Of a stretch of 53,382 nucleotides of DNA, positions 41,989 through 51,034 are shown in pieces. The stretch spans positions 1 through 53,382 of the forward strand of contig CAMAYC010000020.1 of the NCBI GenBank assembly GCA_945862125.1, given 5' to 3'. Origin of the DNA: Reyranella massiliensis 521 (GTDB lineage: Bacteria; Pseudomonadota; Alphaproteobacteria; Reyranellales; Reyranellaceae). Position 1 is the first letter of the stretch; each line of letters opens with the position of its first letter. Both the position numbers and the translations under genes were made by a program. The notes under the pieces are model-generated. The model saw nothing but the letters and a program-made list of their open reading frames with translations. It did no database searches and was not told the DNA's origin.

Positions 41989-43860
41989 TCAGCGACTCGC
42001 TCCGCCACGCGCCATGACGGTGGTCAGCTCGAACATCGCCTCGTGCGCGCAGCCGTCGAGCGGCCCCGTATGCCCGCCGAAGGCAACCAGCAGCGGCGTG
42101 ATGTCGGGCAGGCCGATGTCGGTCCGCTTGCCGGGCTCGAGCCGGAAGATGGTCTTTCCTTCCTTGACCGTCTCGGTGACCTCGATCTCGGCAATCGTGG
42201 TCGCTGCGACCGATGCCGGATCCTTCGACAGGATGACGAAGTCGGCAAGCTTGCCGACCTCCAGGCTGCCTTTCGCCTTCTCCTCGAAGATCTGATGGGC
42301 CGGCCAGATTGTCATCGCCTTCAGGGCGGTGATCACGTCCACCCGCTGATCGGGGCCGACGATGCGGCCCGAGCCGCGCGCCCGGCGTGTGACGGTGGCG
42401 TCGAGCACACGCATCGAGTCGGGGAAGGCAACCGGTGCGTCATGGTGGGTCGTAAAGATCATGCCGCGCTTGCGGGCCCAGCCGGTGGGCGAGATGTTCA
42501 TGCCCGCCTGCGGGCCGACGGTGTGGTCCAGATGCCAGTCGCCCCAGTAGAACGTGTGCATCGGAAACAGAGAGGGAATGACGCCCAGCGCCTTGTAGCT
42601 GTCGAGCTGATCCTCGCGCAGGAACTGGCCGTGGATCAACACCGGGCGCAGTTCCTTGCCGTCGGGCGTGCGCGCCTGCGCCGCGCGGTGGGCGGCGATC
42701 AGCAGATCGGAGGCGCGCTCGCCATTGGCGTGGGTGATGATCTGGATGCCGCTCTCGGTCGCCCACTGCACGGCACTCATCACCTGTTCGGCCGAGGCCG
42801 CAGCGTAGCCGGAATAGCCCGGAGGATAGTTGCCCACGGGCTTGAAGTAGGGCTTGTCCCGCCAGGCGGTGAAGCCTTGCGGACTGCCGTCGATGGTGAG
42901 CTTGGCACCGGCGACGCGGAAGCGATTGGTATAGGTGCCGCTCTGGTTGGCCTTGATGTAGGCGCGATCGACCAGCACGTCCGGGTAGGTTGCCACGTCG
43001 ATGGCGAAGCCGCCTTCGGCGGCCACCTGCTTCATCAGGTCGGCGATGGGAGGGACGGACCGCCCTTCCTGGGCCGTGGTGTAGCCGAAGCGCGCCCACA
43101 GCTTCGCGCCCTCGCGCGCGAATACCTTCAATCCCTCCGGCCCAATGCGACCCAGGACCACCGGCACGGCTGCAAAGAACGCCGTTTCCTCCAGTGTGCC
43201 GTTGGGTTCGCTGGTTCCGGACTTGCGCTGGATGACGCCGCCGTCCGGATTCTTGCTGGTGGCGTCGTAGCCCATCAGCTTCAGCATGGCGGAGTTGGCC
43301 GTGGCCAGATGTGAGGACTGGTGGATGATGAGAACGGGGATGTCCTGCGACACCGCGTCCAGCTCTTCCTTGGTGGGGTGGCGCAGTTCCGCGAGCTGCG
43401 CGTTGTCGTAGCCGAAGCCGATGATGACCTTGGCCTTCTCGACGGCAGCGGCGTTCGTCTGCACCCAGTCGCGCAGTGTCTGCTGCAGCGAGGCGATGTC
43501 GCGTACCTTGCCGTCGGGCGGCGCCAGCAGGTTTGCCGACAGCGCCTGTAATCCGCCGACGACGACGTGGCCATGGGGGTCGACGAAGCCGGGAACGAGA
43601 GTTCTGCCCCGGAGATCCACGAACTGAGTTGCGGGCCCCTGCAACTTCATGACATCGCTGCGCGGGCCCACGGCGAGTATCCTGCCGTTGGCCACGGCCA
43701 CCGCCTCGACGCGCATGGCCTTGTCGTCCATCGTCAGGATGGTGCCTCCCGACCAGATGCTGTCGGCGGCCTGCTGGGCCGACGCTGGTGTCGCGGCGAC
43801 CAGACACAATACTGCTGCGGCCAGGCAGTTCGACGCCCGCGGCCGAAGTCGTTCGATCAT
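41989..43860 (-). CDS. Exported amidohydrolase, YtcJ-like (amidohydrolase family 3)
   Basis: A 623-residue protein with a signal peptide (RASNCLAAAVLCLVAATPASAQQ) and an amidohydrolase-3 core. RGRTLVPGFVDPHGHVVVGG has the metal-binding His-x-His, ITHANGERASDLLIAAH and THHDAPVAFPD give further ligand histidines, and the ending LADFVILSKDPASV is typical. Members hydrolyse amide or ester bonds of unknown substrates in the periplasm. The start at 43860 has GGAGGGG before it; the frame is open further up. The gene is isolated, with gene-poor flanks that carry a 20-base direct repeat at 41840 and 44151, which suggests insertion as an accessory gene. Confidence 0.87.
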   Translation of the reverse strand: MIERLRPRASNCLAAAVLCLVAATPASAQQAADSIWSGGTILTMDDKAMRVEAVAVANGRILAVGPRSDVMKLQGPATQFVDLRGRTLVPGFVDPHGHVVVGGLQALSANLLAPPDGKVRDIASLQQTLRDWVQTNAAAVEKAKVIIGFGYDNAQLAELRHPTKEELDAVSQDIPVLIIHQSSHLATANSAMLKLMGYDATSKNPDGGVIQRKSGTSEPNGTLEETAFFAAVPVVLGRIGPEGLKVFAREGAKLWARFGYTTAQEGRSVPPIADLMKQVAAEGGFAIDVATYPDVLVDRAYIKANQSGTYTNRFRVAGAKLTIDGSPQGFTAWRDKPYFKPVGNYPPGYSGYAAASAEQVMSAVQWATESGIQIITHANGERASDLLIAAHRAAQARTPDGKELRPVLIHGQFLREDQLDSYKALGVIPSLFPMHTFYWGDWHLDHTVGPQAGMNISPTGWARKRGMIFTTHHDAPVAFPDSMRVLDATVTRRARGSGRIVGPDQRVDVITALKAMTIWPAHQIFEEKAKGSLEVGKLADFVILSKDPASVAATTIAEIEVTETVKEGKTIFRLEPGKRTDIGLPDITPLLVAFGGHTGPLDGCAHEAMFELTTVMARGGASR

Positions 43861-44139
43861 CGTCTGCCCCTCCGGCTTCGCACCGAACCTCGGCATTCTG
43901 CCGACTGTTCGGCGCCTACTATAGAATACGAGCAGGGAGGCAGGTCCAGACCCATCAGTCTCCTTTGGCGACTCCCGCGCGCCAATCCTGTGCAAGAGGG
44001 AGAATGTCGGGAAACGCCAGACACTTCAGCCGCCCAAGACCGATTGAAGACGTGGAGTGGGACACCTCACTTCAAGAACCTATGGTATGCTGTGGAGAGT
44101 TCGATCGTCCCACTTTGCGCTGAGTTCTTCTGGCGTAAG

Positions 44140-44170
44140 ATCTTTGATGGCCCGTCTCGGGGCACCATCT
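44140..44170. repeat. Direct repeat flanking the amidohydrolase, right copy
   Basis: The second copy of the repeat described at 41831-41859. The 20 bases at 44151-44170 are identical, and the upstream part differs by one base and a 2-base insertion. It lies 280 bases upstream of the amidohydrolase start. Confidence 0.85.
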
Positions 44171-44331
44171 ACTTTTAGTCTATCAAAGACATCAGGCACT
44201 TAGCGCCTGGTGCGACACCCTTGGCGAAATTGGAACTACACGCGGCAGGCTTAGCGGCCAATTCGCGGACTCCTCGGACGCTTTGCTCGTGTGCAGAAAA
44301 CCTAGCGATCGAGGTCGGCTTTCCCCCGATA

Positions 44332-44364
44332 GCGGACATGCAGCAGGCTTTTCGGCATGTCCGC
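44332..44364. repeat. Inverted repeat of a possible dispersed element
   Basis: GCGGACATG (44332-44340) pairs with CATGTCCGC (44356-44364). The sequence resembles a dispersed Rhizobiales-type repeat whose translations give MSA..KADI-like peptides. A related decayed piece may lie at 49072-49165. Confidence 0.5.
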
Positions 44365-44852
44365 GTAGTGCCAACAGGCGACCTGACGGTACGTCGGCGT
44401 CATGTCCCGTCTCGCCCCAACAGCAGTCACCCTCGGCGGACATCCAAATAGCTAGTTGTTAGAGACAGTAGCGGATGAACTATGGGGTGACTTGGGCCGT
44501 CACCGGCGACCGAGGCTCCAGTTTAAATTGTTTGGAGCGGACATCTTCACCATTTTCTGCCGCGGTCAGCGTGACAATCCATCTACGCAAGCCTCTCTCG
44601 GGCGGACGCTTGGTCCAGTGTGGTGCGCTCGATGTTCAGGAACTTGTAGACATAGGGACGGTCCGCTTCACCCAGGATCGAACTCTCAGTGACGGCCAGG
44701 AGCCGTCGCAGGTGAACGACAGCTTCCTGGCATCTCGCTTGGCTACGCTGCCGTTGGTGGCGGCCTCTGGAGATACGCACCCGAAGGTGGGCACCGCGCC
44801 AGACCGCGCCCCCACCCATTTTCCGCGCTGTTCCCGAACAAGGGCGGTCGAG

Positions 44853-46298
44853 TCACTTGACCTCTTCGAAATCGTCCAACACCCAAGAGCGATCGAAGAA
44901 AGGTTGCGTCGGGCCGTAAAGCCGGAAGTAGGAGAACCATGACTTGCCCGGCAGGGATTGCACCCAGTTGCTCTCCATGCCCTTGGGAGCCTTTGGACCT
45001 ACGTAGAGGTCCACCGACCCGTCGGGGTTCTTCCTGGGATCCATGCGCGAGGAGCGGTCGGCCTGTTGCGTCCGATTGTTGATCAGCGCGCGAGTGTCGG
45101 TGTCATAGACCGTCATAGACCAGAAGTTCGCCACCGGTGCGTCTTTCGCGACCCGCAGCCGATACGTCTTGCTGCCATCGAGCCAGTTGCCCTCCTTGTC
45201 CTTGTAGGTGCCGAGATAGATCTGGCCCACACCCGGCGTGGTCGTCACCATGCCCGCCGAGGTCGTCGTGGCCTCGTAGAACCAGGCCGCGCGTTCGTCG
45301 AGTTGATCGTAGTTCGCGGCGCGCTGGCTGGGGTCGAGCGCCAGTGCGAACTCCCACCGTCGACCATCGACATAGTGGGCGGCCGGGAACCGCTTTTCGA
45401 AGTCGTTGGCTTTCGCCATCGCCTCGCCGACAACAGCGCCTTCCGTCAGCAGCTTCTTCTGGCGCTCGTCGGGCCTGAACGGCTTGCCCTTCTCGATGCC
45501 CAGAGGCTTGAGCATGGCCATGAAGAACCTGTCCCGCTCCTGCACGGGCTCGCGGTTGATGATGTCCGAAAGGCTCTGCCAATAGGCAAGGCCGCGAGGC
45601 TGCGTCTGTGACCACGACTTGCCGCTGACATCGACGAACCGCACTTTGGGAGGATTGTCCTTCTGGGCCAGTGGATAGATCTTCAAGGCATCGAGCAGGG
45701 CCTGCACCTTGGCGGGATCACGCTCCAGCGCGCGAAAGCCCCAGAAGATGTTCGTGGTGGACGGATTGACGATGTAGTAGCCCTCGGTGTTGTCGACCTT
45801 CTGGCCCGGACCAACCAGCAGGTACTTTCCGCCCTTGCCGTTGTCGGGACCGGTCTGGCCCATGTCGACCACGGGCCGCTGCCACATGTCGTTGACGAAG
45901 CCGGCGACCGAACCTGCTGGCATGTCGATGACGACCGGGCCGGTCTCGGCAAGATTGAAGAAGCTGATGACGTAGGGTGTCGTGGCATTGGCCGTCAGGA
46001 TGCCGCGCTTGCTGACGAAGTCGTCGTAGATAATCACGTCGCCTGACTTGGCGCCGAAGACCTCCTCGTGCGCCTTCTGCCAGTTGGCCATGCCAACGAT
46101 GGGCAGCGCCCAGAGGTACGCCTGCGTGGCCCGCTGGAAGTCGCGTTCGTCGTACAGCTTGGCGATAGTGGTGTCGCTCGGGTAGCTGCCCTGGAATTCG
46201 AGCTTGCCGACCCGGGTGGCGAGCGTCTCTGCGCGAGCAGCCGAGACGAGCGCAAGGCTAGCGGCGAGCGCCACTGGAATGACCTGCAGTGATTTCAT
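44853..46298 (-). CDS. Exported DUF1254/DUF1214 protein 1
   Basis: A 481-residue secreted protein. A signal peptide (MKSLQVIPVALAASLALVSAARAE) is followed by a DUF1254 domain (TQAYLWALPIVGMANWQ, then YVISFFNLAETGPVVIDMPAG) and a DUF1214 domain near the end (FWSMTVYDTDTRALINN, DGSVDLYVGPKAPKGMESNWVQ, FSYFRLYGPTQPFFDRSW). The biochemical role of this family is unknown. AGAGG lies before the start at 46298. It follows a related gene after 28 bases, so the two form an operon. Confidence 0.88.
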   Translation of the reverse strand: MKSLQVIPVALAASLALVSAARAETLATRVGKLEFQGSYPSDTTIAKLYDERDFQRATQAYLWALPIVGMANWQKAHEEVFGAKSGDVIIYDDFVSKRGILTANATTPYVISFFNLAETGPVVIDMPAGSVAGFVNDMWQRPVVDMGQTGPDNGKGGKYLLVGPGQKVDNTEGYYIVNPSTTNIFWGFRALERDPAKVQALLDALKIYPLAQKDNPPKVRFVDVSGKSWSQTQPRGLAYWQSLSDIINREPVQERDRFFMAMLKPLGIEKGKPFRPDERQKKLLTEGAVVGEAMAKANDFEKRFPAAHYVDGRRWEFALALDPSQRAANYDQLDERAAWFYEATTTSAGMVTTTPGVGQIYLGTYKDKEGNWLDGSKTYRLRVAKDAPVANFWSMTVYDTDTRALINNRTQQADRSSRMDPRKNPDGSVDLYVGPKAPKGMESNWVQSLPGKSWFSYFRLYGPTQPFFDRSWVLDDFEEVK

Positions 46299-46326
46299 CA
46301 GCTTCCTCTCAATCGGGCCGCCATGG

Positions 46327-47718
46327 CTACTTGGCGACAGTCGGCTGCGGCGCCTGCCACTCGCCAGCAGCGAGCTTCCCTTCCGGCCCGTACATCCTGA
46401 GCACCATGAAGAACGGCCCCTGCTTCGGCGTCGGCAGCCAGTTGGACTCCTTGTCAACTCCGGGTGAGGTCGACTGAAGGTAGATGTCGACCGAGCCGTC
46501 GGCGTTGGTCTTGAGCCCCTGCGTCCGGCTGCCGATGGCATAGCGCTGGATCGTGTTGTCGACCAGCAAGCGATCCGGCAGGTCGTACATGGTCATGGAC
46601 CAGAAGAACTTCACCGGCGGCACCTGGTCCTTTGAGAATCGCAGCACGTAGCGCTTGCTGCCGTCGAGCGGCTGCTTGCTCGCATCCACGCTGTAGGCCG
46701 TGTAGTAGGCCTCCTCCTTCGAGTTCCCGTAGATGCCGATGGCAGCACCAACGGCCCGACGCATGACGTAGTCCGAGCCCAGAAACGCGCGGGTGCCGAA
46801 GAGGTCGACCGAACTGGTTGTCTTGGCGAGTTCGGCCTGGAGCTTACTTGCCCCCTCCTTGATGCCGGCCTCGATCGCGGCGCGTGTCGCCGGCTCGATG
46901 GTTGCCGGATCAAAGGCTTGTGCGGGGCCAATGCGGATCCTGGCAAAGCGCTCCATGATGGCCTTCTCGCTCTCGACCACGGGGGCAAAGCGAAGCAGGA
47001 AGTTCAGGTAGTCGATGAAGCCGATGGAGTTGGCGCGGGCCTCGTCCCACGCCGGGAACTGAAAGGTCGGCGCGGGTTGCGGCGGCTTGCCACCCGTGAA
47101 CTCGCTCAACGGCCGGATGCGGTATTGCCGCTGCATCGCCACTAGGCCATCACGATCCGCTGTTCCGGACCAGCTCGTGCGCGTCAGAGTGCCGATGATT
47201 TCGGTCTCGGATCGCAGCACTTTGGTGATGCCAGCCGGTGTCTCGCCGTTCCAGTTCGGGCCGACGAAAAGATAGTCACCCGCTGCGGTGCCGGTCGCCC
47301 GTGAGCCGATGTAGGCGAAGTTGTGCGTGTACAGGTCGAACCACTGCTGGACGTAGTACCGGTCCGGCGACGCCGGAACTGACACCACCATCGGCTCGGT
47401 CCGCAAGTCGAGCCAGGCCCAGGAGTACGGCGTGTCGTTGCTAGGCGTGACGATGTCCTTGTCGGCGGGCGTGAAGCCGCGCGAATAGTGACGGAAGCGG
47501 TTGAAGCCGCCCACGTAGCCGGGGAACGAAGGGTCGGCGGTCTGCTGGAACAGCGTCTTGTAGTTGTAGAGCATCGGGTAGGCATACAGGTAGGCCTCGG
47601 TAGCAATCTTCTTCGCCTCGTCGGCGGATACCGTCTGCGCATGCAAGGGCACGCCAACCGCAACTCCAAGCATGACGGCCGAGGCCGAAGCGGCGAGATG
47701 AGCGAAGACGTTCCGCAC
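46327..47718 (-). CDS. Exported DUF1254/DUF1214 protein 2
   Basis: A 463-residue paralogue of the following gene. The start is set at GTG 47718 (VRNVFAHLAASASAVMLG), which has GGAG 6 bases upstream; an ATG at 47730 adds MEIN but has no Shine-Dalgarno. The signal peptide ends near PLHAQ. DUF1254 segment EAYLYAYPMLYNYKTLFQQ and FNRFRHYSRGFTPADKDIVTPSNDTPYSWAWLDL are followed by the DUF1214 part (FFWSMTMYDLPDRLLVDN, SNWLPTPKQGPFFMVLRMYGPEGKL). The two proteins may interact. An AraC regulator lies upstream on the same strand. Confidence 0.88.
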   Translation of the reverse strand: MRNVFAHLAASASAVMLGVAVGVPLHAQTVSADEAKKIATEAYLYAYPMLYNYKTLFQQTADPSFPGYVGGFNRFRHYSRGFTPADKDIVTPSNDTPYSWAWLDLRTEPMVVSVPASPDRYYVQQWFDLYTHNFAYIGSRATGTAAGDYLFVGPNWNGETPAGITKVLRSETEIIGTLTRTSWSGTADRDGLVAMQRQYRIRPLSEFTGGKPPQPAPTFQFPAWDEARANSIGFIDYLNFLLRFAPVVESEKAIMERFARIRIGPAQAFDPATIEPATRAAIEAGIKEGASKLQAELAKTTSSVDLFGTRAFLGSDYVMRRAVGAAIGIYGNSKEEAYYTAYSVDASKQPLDGSKRYVLRFSKDQVPPVKFFWSMTMYDLPDRLLVDNTIQRYAIGSRTQGLKTNADGSVDIYLQSTSPGVDKESNWLPTPKQGPFFMVLRMYGPEGKLAAGEWQAPQPTVAK

Positions 47719-47863
47719 GTTGATCTCCATCCAATAGCGGCAGCGGGATCGCGTTCGTCCGACATGATCAAGGCGGCTTTGGAGCCGTCTTGGCATGTCC
47801 TGTACAGCCACGCGCAAAGAAACTTTGAGTTGGCCACTCGTACTACACGCGGCCGGGAGCAGA

Positions 47864-48850
47864 CTATGCAGAGCGTGCCAAAGAGCTGGTCCTGCCTTCC
47901 GGCCATGCGCGAGGTCTCTGCTTCGCAAGCGTTTCGCTCGGGAGCTCACCGAAGAGATCGCGATACCGTCGGGCCATGCGGCCCAGTTCGCTGATGCCCC
48001 ATTGATTGGCGATGAGCGCGACGGTGCAGGCCCGCTCCTCGTCGCTTGCCAGGTCGTGCCGGATGCGGTGCAGCCGCAGACGCATCACGCAGATTTGCGG
48101 CGTGTCGTCCAGGATTTCCGCAAAGGCGCGGAACAGCGTCCTACGCGATGTGAGGGCGGCCTGCGCCAGTTTGTCAGGGCATATCGGCTCGGCCAGATGC
48201 GCCGCAATGTAGGCGCGTGCCCGCCGGACGATCATGGCGTGTGCATCTGTGCGGCCAACTCGATTGCTCACTCTCGGGGCTCGCCCGAGGTGAACGATCA
48301 ACGCGCGCAGCAGTTCCAGGGCGGCCCGAGTCTCTCGCATCGCGTCATAACGGCCTGCGTGGATCAACTCGAAGGCGCGACGAATCCGCATGAGCGTCGC
48401 CTTCGCGAGCGGCCGTGCGTGAAGCCCGGTGCCCCCAAGAACCGGACGGTCGAGGACGAGCTCGTCGGCTGCCGCCAGCTGCTCGAGGCGGTCGAGCGAG
48501 AGCGTTGCCGTCGCATAGAGAGAGCCTTGCGTGTAGAATGCGTCATGCTCGTCGCCTGCATGAAAGACACCGACGGCGCCGGAAGCGGTTTCCTCGAGCC
48601 AGTGACGGGTGCCAATACCCATCCGCAGGCCGACCCCCACAGTGATCTGGTCGTTCGAGAGGGGCCCCCGTAATGCAACTCGGCCGTCGATCAGGCCGCT
48701 GCTGTAGAGGACATCACCGCGCCGCGCGAACGTCAGACTGCCCGAGAGACCGCCTGTCGACATCTGCGTCGCTTCGAGCCCAGCGCCATAGACCGCATCG
48801 CGCAGGTCTTCGATCCGGGCAATCGGAATGCTGGTCCATGTTGCGTCCAT
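47864..48850 (-). CDS. AraC-family transcriptional regulator
   Basis: A 328-residue protein with an N-terminal sensing domain (GVFHAGDEHDAFYTQGSLYATATLS resembles the AraC-binding-like region) and a C-terminal double helix-turn-helix: RARAYIAAHLAEPICPDKLAQAALTSRRTLFRAFAEIL and RLHRIRHDLASDEERACTVALIANQWGISELGRMARRYRDLFGELPSE. The start at 48850 has GAGGAG upstream. It lies 133 bases before the DUF1254 pair on the same strand and is a likely activator of that operon. The inducer is unknown. Confidence 0.87.
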   Translation of the reverse strand: MDATWTSIPIARIEDLRDAVYGAGLEATQMSTGGLSGSLTFARRGDVLYSSGLIDGRVALRGPLSNDQITVGVGLRMGIGTRHWLEETASGAVGVFHAGDEHDAFYTQGSLYATATLSLDRLEQLAAADELVLDRPVLGGTGLHARPLAKATLMRIRRAFELIHAGRYDAMRETRAALELLRALIVHLGRAPRVSNRVGRTDAHAMIVRRARAYIAAHLAEPICPDKLAQAALTSRRTLFRAFAEILDDTPQICVMRLRLHRIRHDLASDEERACTVALIANQWGISELGRMARRYRDLFGELPSETLAKQRPRAWPEGRTSSLARSA

Positions 48851-49172
48851 GTTGGAGGCGCTCCTCTGACTCCTAACTCCATTGCGACAGCAGCATCTGC
48901 ATTCGTGAACGCCGGGATGACTCCGCCGTTGCCTTCCGCCTCGACCTTGAGCCGTTGAAGCAAGGTCAGCCGCTCTTGTTTGCGTGCGCTGTCCCGCTGC
49001 CCAACGATCCGACAACGGGGGTGCCGCAATCAATTCCCTCGCTGACGCAATCAAGACTGTACGATTGTGGCGGTAAACGCATCCGCGAAGTCCGCTTCGG
49101 GTCATTCGCGTCGTCCACAGGGAGCGTCGATCACCTCTGGTCTGGCCCCAAAAGCGGGCCTCCGAGGATGGC
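48851..49172. other. Gene-poor stretch upstream of the AraC regulator
   Basis: No supported gene. It should hold the AraC promoter at its left side. From about 49072 the sequence (translating to IREVRFGSFAS..SGPKSGP in one frame) resembles the same decayed repeat family noted at 44332-44364. The right end is a fragment of a DUF1993-like gene. Confidence 0.45.
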
Positions 49173-49325
49173 TTAGGCCATCGACAGGTGGAAGTAGACG
49201 TTCGGGATCGTGATCTCGAGCACGTGGTCCTGGCTGCGGATGGTCTTGCCGCCGGCCCATGACATCCTGACCATTCGGTCGCTGGCGCCAGCGAATTGCG
49301 GCTCCTTCACGCTTTCCGCGAATCG
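49173..49325 (-). pseudogene. Fragment of a DUF1993-like gene
   Basis: The minus-strand frame reads SVKEPQFAGASDRMVRMSWA, then TIRSQDHVLEITIPNVYFHLSMA and a stop at 49173. This matches the C-terminal part of DUF1993 proteins, in which a Tyr/Leu-rich IPN/LPN-FFH-TTAY segment precedes AYxILRHNGV. The last 20 or so residues and the whole N-terminal half are missing. It is most likely a truncated remnant. Confidence 0.5.
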
Positions 49326-49333
49326 GCCGGACC

Positions 49334-49362
49334 GCCTCTCGCGCCAGATCGCCGCGAGAGGC
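49334..49362 (-). terminator. Hairpin after the aldehyde dehydrogenase
   Basis: GCCTCTCGCG at 49334-49343 pairs perfectly with 49353-49362 around a 9-base loop. It starts 10 bases after the stop of the minus-strand aldehyde dehydrogenase. It has no T-run, so termination may be partial or it may stabilise the 3' end. Confidence 0.6.
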
Positions 49363-49371
49363 GCGCCGAGC

Positions 49372-50802
49372 CTACGAGGGGTTGGCGCCGGCGATCGCCT
49401 TCACCTCGAGGAATTCCTCCATGCCGAACTTGCCCCACTCGCGGCCGTTGCCGGACTGCTTGTAGCCGCCGAACGGGGCGGTGCGCTCGTTCGGCACGCC
49501 GTTGAGGTTGACGTTGCCGGCGCGGATCTGCCGGCCGACGCGGTTGGCGCTTTCGACCGAGCCGGCCGAGACGTAGCCGGCAAGGCCGTAGGGCGTGTCG
49601 TTGGCGATCTTGACCGCGTCGGCTTCGTCTTTGGCGCCGAGGATGGTGATCACCGGTCCGAAGATCTCCTCGCGGGCCACCGTCATGTCGTTGGTGACGT
49701 CGGCGAAGATGGTCGGGCGGACGTAGAAGCCCTTGTTGACGCCCTCGGGCAGGCCGGGGCCGCCAGAGACAAGCGTCGCCCCCTCGTCGATGCCCTTCTT
49801 GATCAGCGCCTGGATCTTGTCCCACTGCGTGCGATTGACCACGGGCCCCATGGTGGTGCCCTCGGCCTTGGGGTCGCCCACCTTCGTCTTGTCGGCGACG
49901 GCTTTGGCGATGGCCGCCACTTCCTTCATCTTCGCCGCCGGCACGATCATGCGCGTGGGCGCGTTGCACGACTGGCCCGAGTTGTTGAACACCGAGGCCA
50001 CGCCGCCGGAGACCGCCTTGGTGAAGTCGGCGTCTTCCAGGATGACGTTCGGCGACTTGCCGCCGAGTTCCTGGCTGACGCGCTTCACGGTATTGGCGGC
50101 GCGCTTGGCGACGTCGATGCCGGCGCGGGTCGAGCCCGTGAACGAGATCATGTCGATGCCGGTGTGTTCGCTCATCGCGACGCCGACGTCGGGGCCGAGG
50201 CCGTTCACGAGGTTGAACACGCCCTTCGGCACACCGGCGTCATGCATGACTTCGGCGAAGATCAAGGCCGAGGTCGGGGTGAACTCCGACGGCTTCAGCA
50301 GCATGGTGCAGCCGGCGGCGATCGCGGGCGCCACCTTGCAGGCGATCTGGTTGAGCGGCCAGTTCCACGGGGTGATCATGCCGATGACGCCGACCGGCTC
50401 GCGCACGACGAGGGCCGAGCCGACCTTTTCCTCGAAGTGATAGTCCTTCAGCACCTGCAAGGTCGACATCAGGTGGCCGAGGCCGGAGCCCGCCTGCGCG
50501 CGCTCGGCCATCATCATCGGCGCGCCCATCTCGTCGGAGATGGCGAGCGCGATGTCCTTGGCGCGGGCCTTGTAGGCCTCGATGATTTTGCCGAGCAGCT
50601 CGATGCGCTCCTCGCGGGTCGTCACCGAGAAGGTCTCGAAGGCGCGGCGGGCCGCGGCGACCGCCTTGTCGACGTCCGCCTTCGAGCCGACGGCCACGTC
50701 ATAGAGACGCTCTTCGGTGGCCGGATTGACCACCGGGACGGTCTTCATGACGGCCGGATCGACCCAGGCGCCGTCGATATAGAACTTCATGCGATTGACC
50801 AT
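49372..50802 (-). CDS. NAD-dependent aldehyde dehydrogenase family protein
   Basis: A 476-residue aldehyde dehydrogenase. Glu245 (QELGGKSP) and the nucleophile Cys279 (NSGQSCNAPTR) are present, as are TPWNWPLNQ and FTGSTRAG of the NAD domain. The C-terminus FGGYKQSGNGREWGKFGMEEFLEVKAI is typical. The group oxidises varied aldehydes to acids; the substrate is not known, and it is not close enough to BoxD to be called that. The start at 50802 has GAGG upstream. It is divergent from the toxin-antitoxin pair. Confidence 0.88.
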   Translation of the reverse strand: MVNRMKFYIDGAWVDPAVMKTVPVVNPATEERLYDVAVGSKADVDKAVAAARRAFETFSVTTREERIELLGKIIEAYKARAKDIALAISDEMGAPMMMAERAQAGSGLGHLMSTLQVLKDYHFEEKVGSALVVREPVGVIGMITPWNWPLNQIACKVAPAIAAGCTMLLKPSEFTPTSALIFAEVMHDAGVPKGVFNLVNGLGPDVGVAMSEHTGIDMISFTGSTRAGIDVAKRAANTVKRVSQELGGKSPNVILEDADFTKAVSGGVASVFNNSGQSCNAPTRMIVPAAKMKEVAAIAKAVADKTKVGDPKAEGTTMGPVVNRTQWDKIQALIKKGIDEGATLVSGGPGLPEGVNKGFYVRPTIFADVTNDMTVAREEIFGPVITILGAKDEADAVKIANDTPYGLAGYVSAGSVESANRVGRQIRAGNVNLNGVPNERTAPFGGYKQSGNGREWGKFGMEEFLEVKAIAGANPS

Positions 50803-51034
50803 GGTGCACCTCGTTGAAATGCCGGGTTGAAATAGGGGGGGCCGCGGCGGGCGGCCCAACCGGGCCAGAAGATAAGGCTGCCCGGCCTCGAATCCTACGC
50901 CGTTCTTTTCGGTGAACCGTGCGCCCGGGCGTACCTCGTCGGCTGGCAGCGCCATGGCCCTGCATCTCAGTCCACCCTTATCAACACGGTCGAGTTGACG
51001 CATACTGTCACCAAGCCGCCAAGGAGGGTGCGCC

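Larger units (their letters stand above)
43861..44852. other. About 1 kb without a supported gene, decayed sequence
   Basis: Several short frames exist here, but none has coding character or a family match. The region contains the second copy of the 20-base direct repeat (44151-44170) and, at 44332-44364, a 9-bp inverted repeat GCGGACATG/CATGTCCGC with a 15-base loop. The bases around it (TTCCCCCGATAGCGGACATG) resemble the short repeat that gives spurious MSA..KADI-type peptides in Rhizobiales genomes. It appears to be a graveyard of old repeats. Confidence 0.5.

Noticed and set aside
44004..44123. A 39-codon frame with a purine-rich leader (MSGNARHFSRPRPIEDVEWD)
   Set aside because: The Shine-Dalgarno-like sequence is only one base from the ATG, there is no homology known to me, and the region looks decayed.
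39617..44170. An intact prophage
   Set aside because: Only terminase-like genes are present; no integrase, portal, capsid, tail or lysis gene is visible.
41840..44170. The 20-base direct repeat as a tRNA-derived attachment site
   Set aside because: The repeat does not contain a T-loop or CCA-type 3' end, and no tRNA was seen nearby.
49372..50802. The aldehyde dehydrogenase as BoxD
   Set aside because: It has a general aldehyde dehydrogenase layout and lies 23 kb from boxB; nothing specific to BoxD was recognised.
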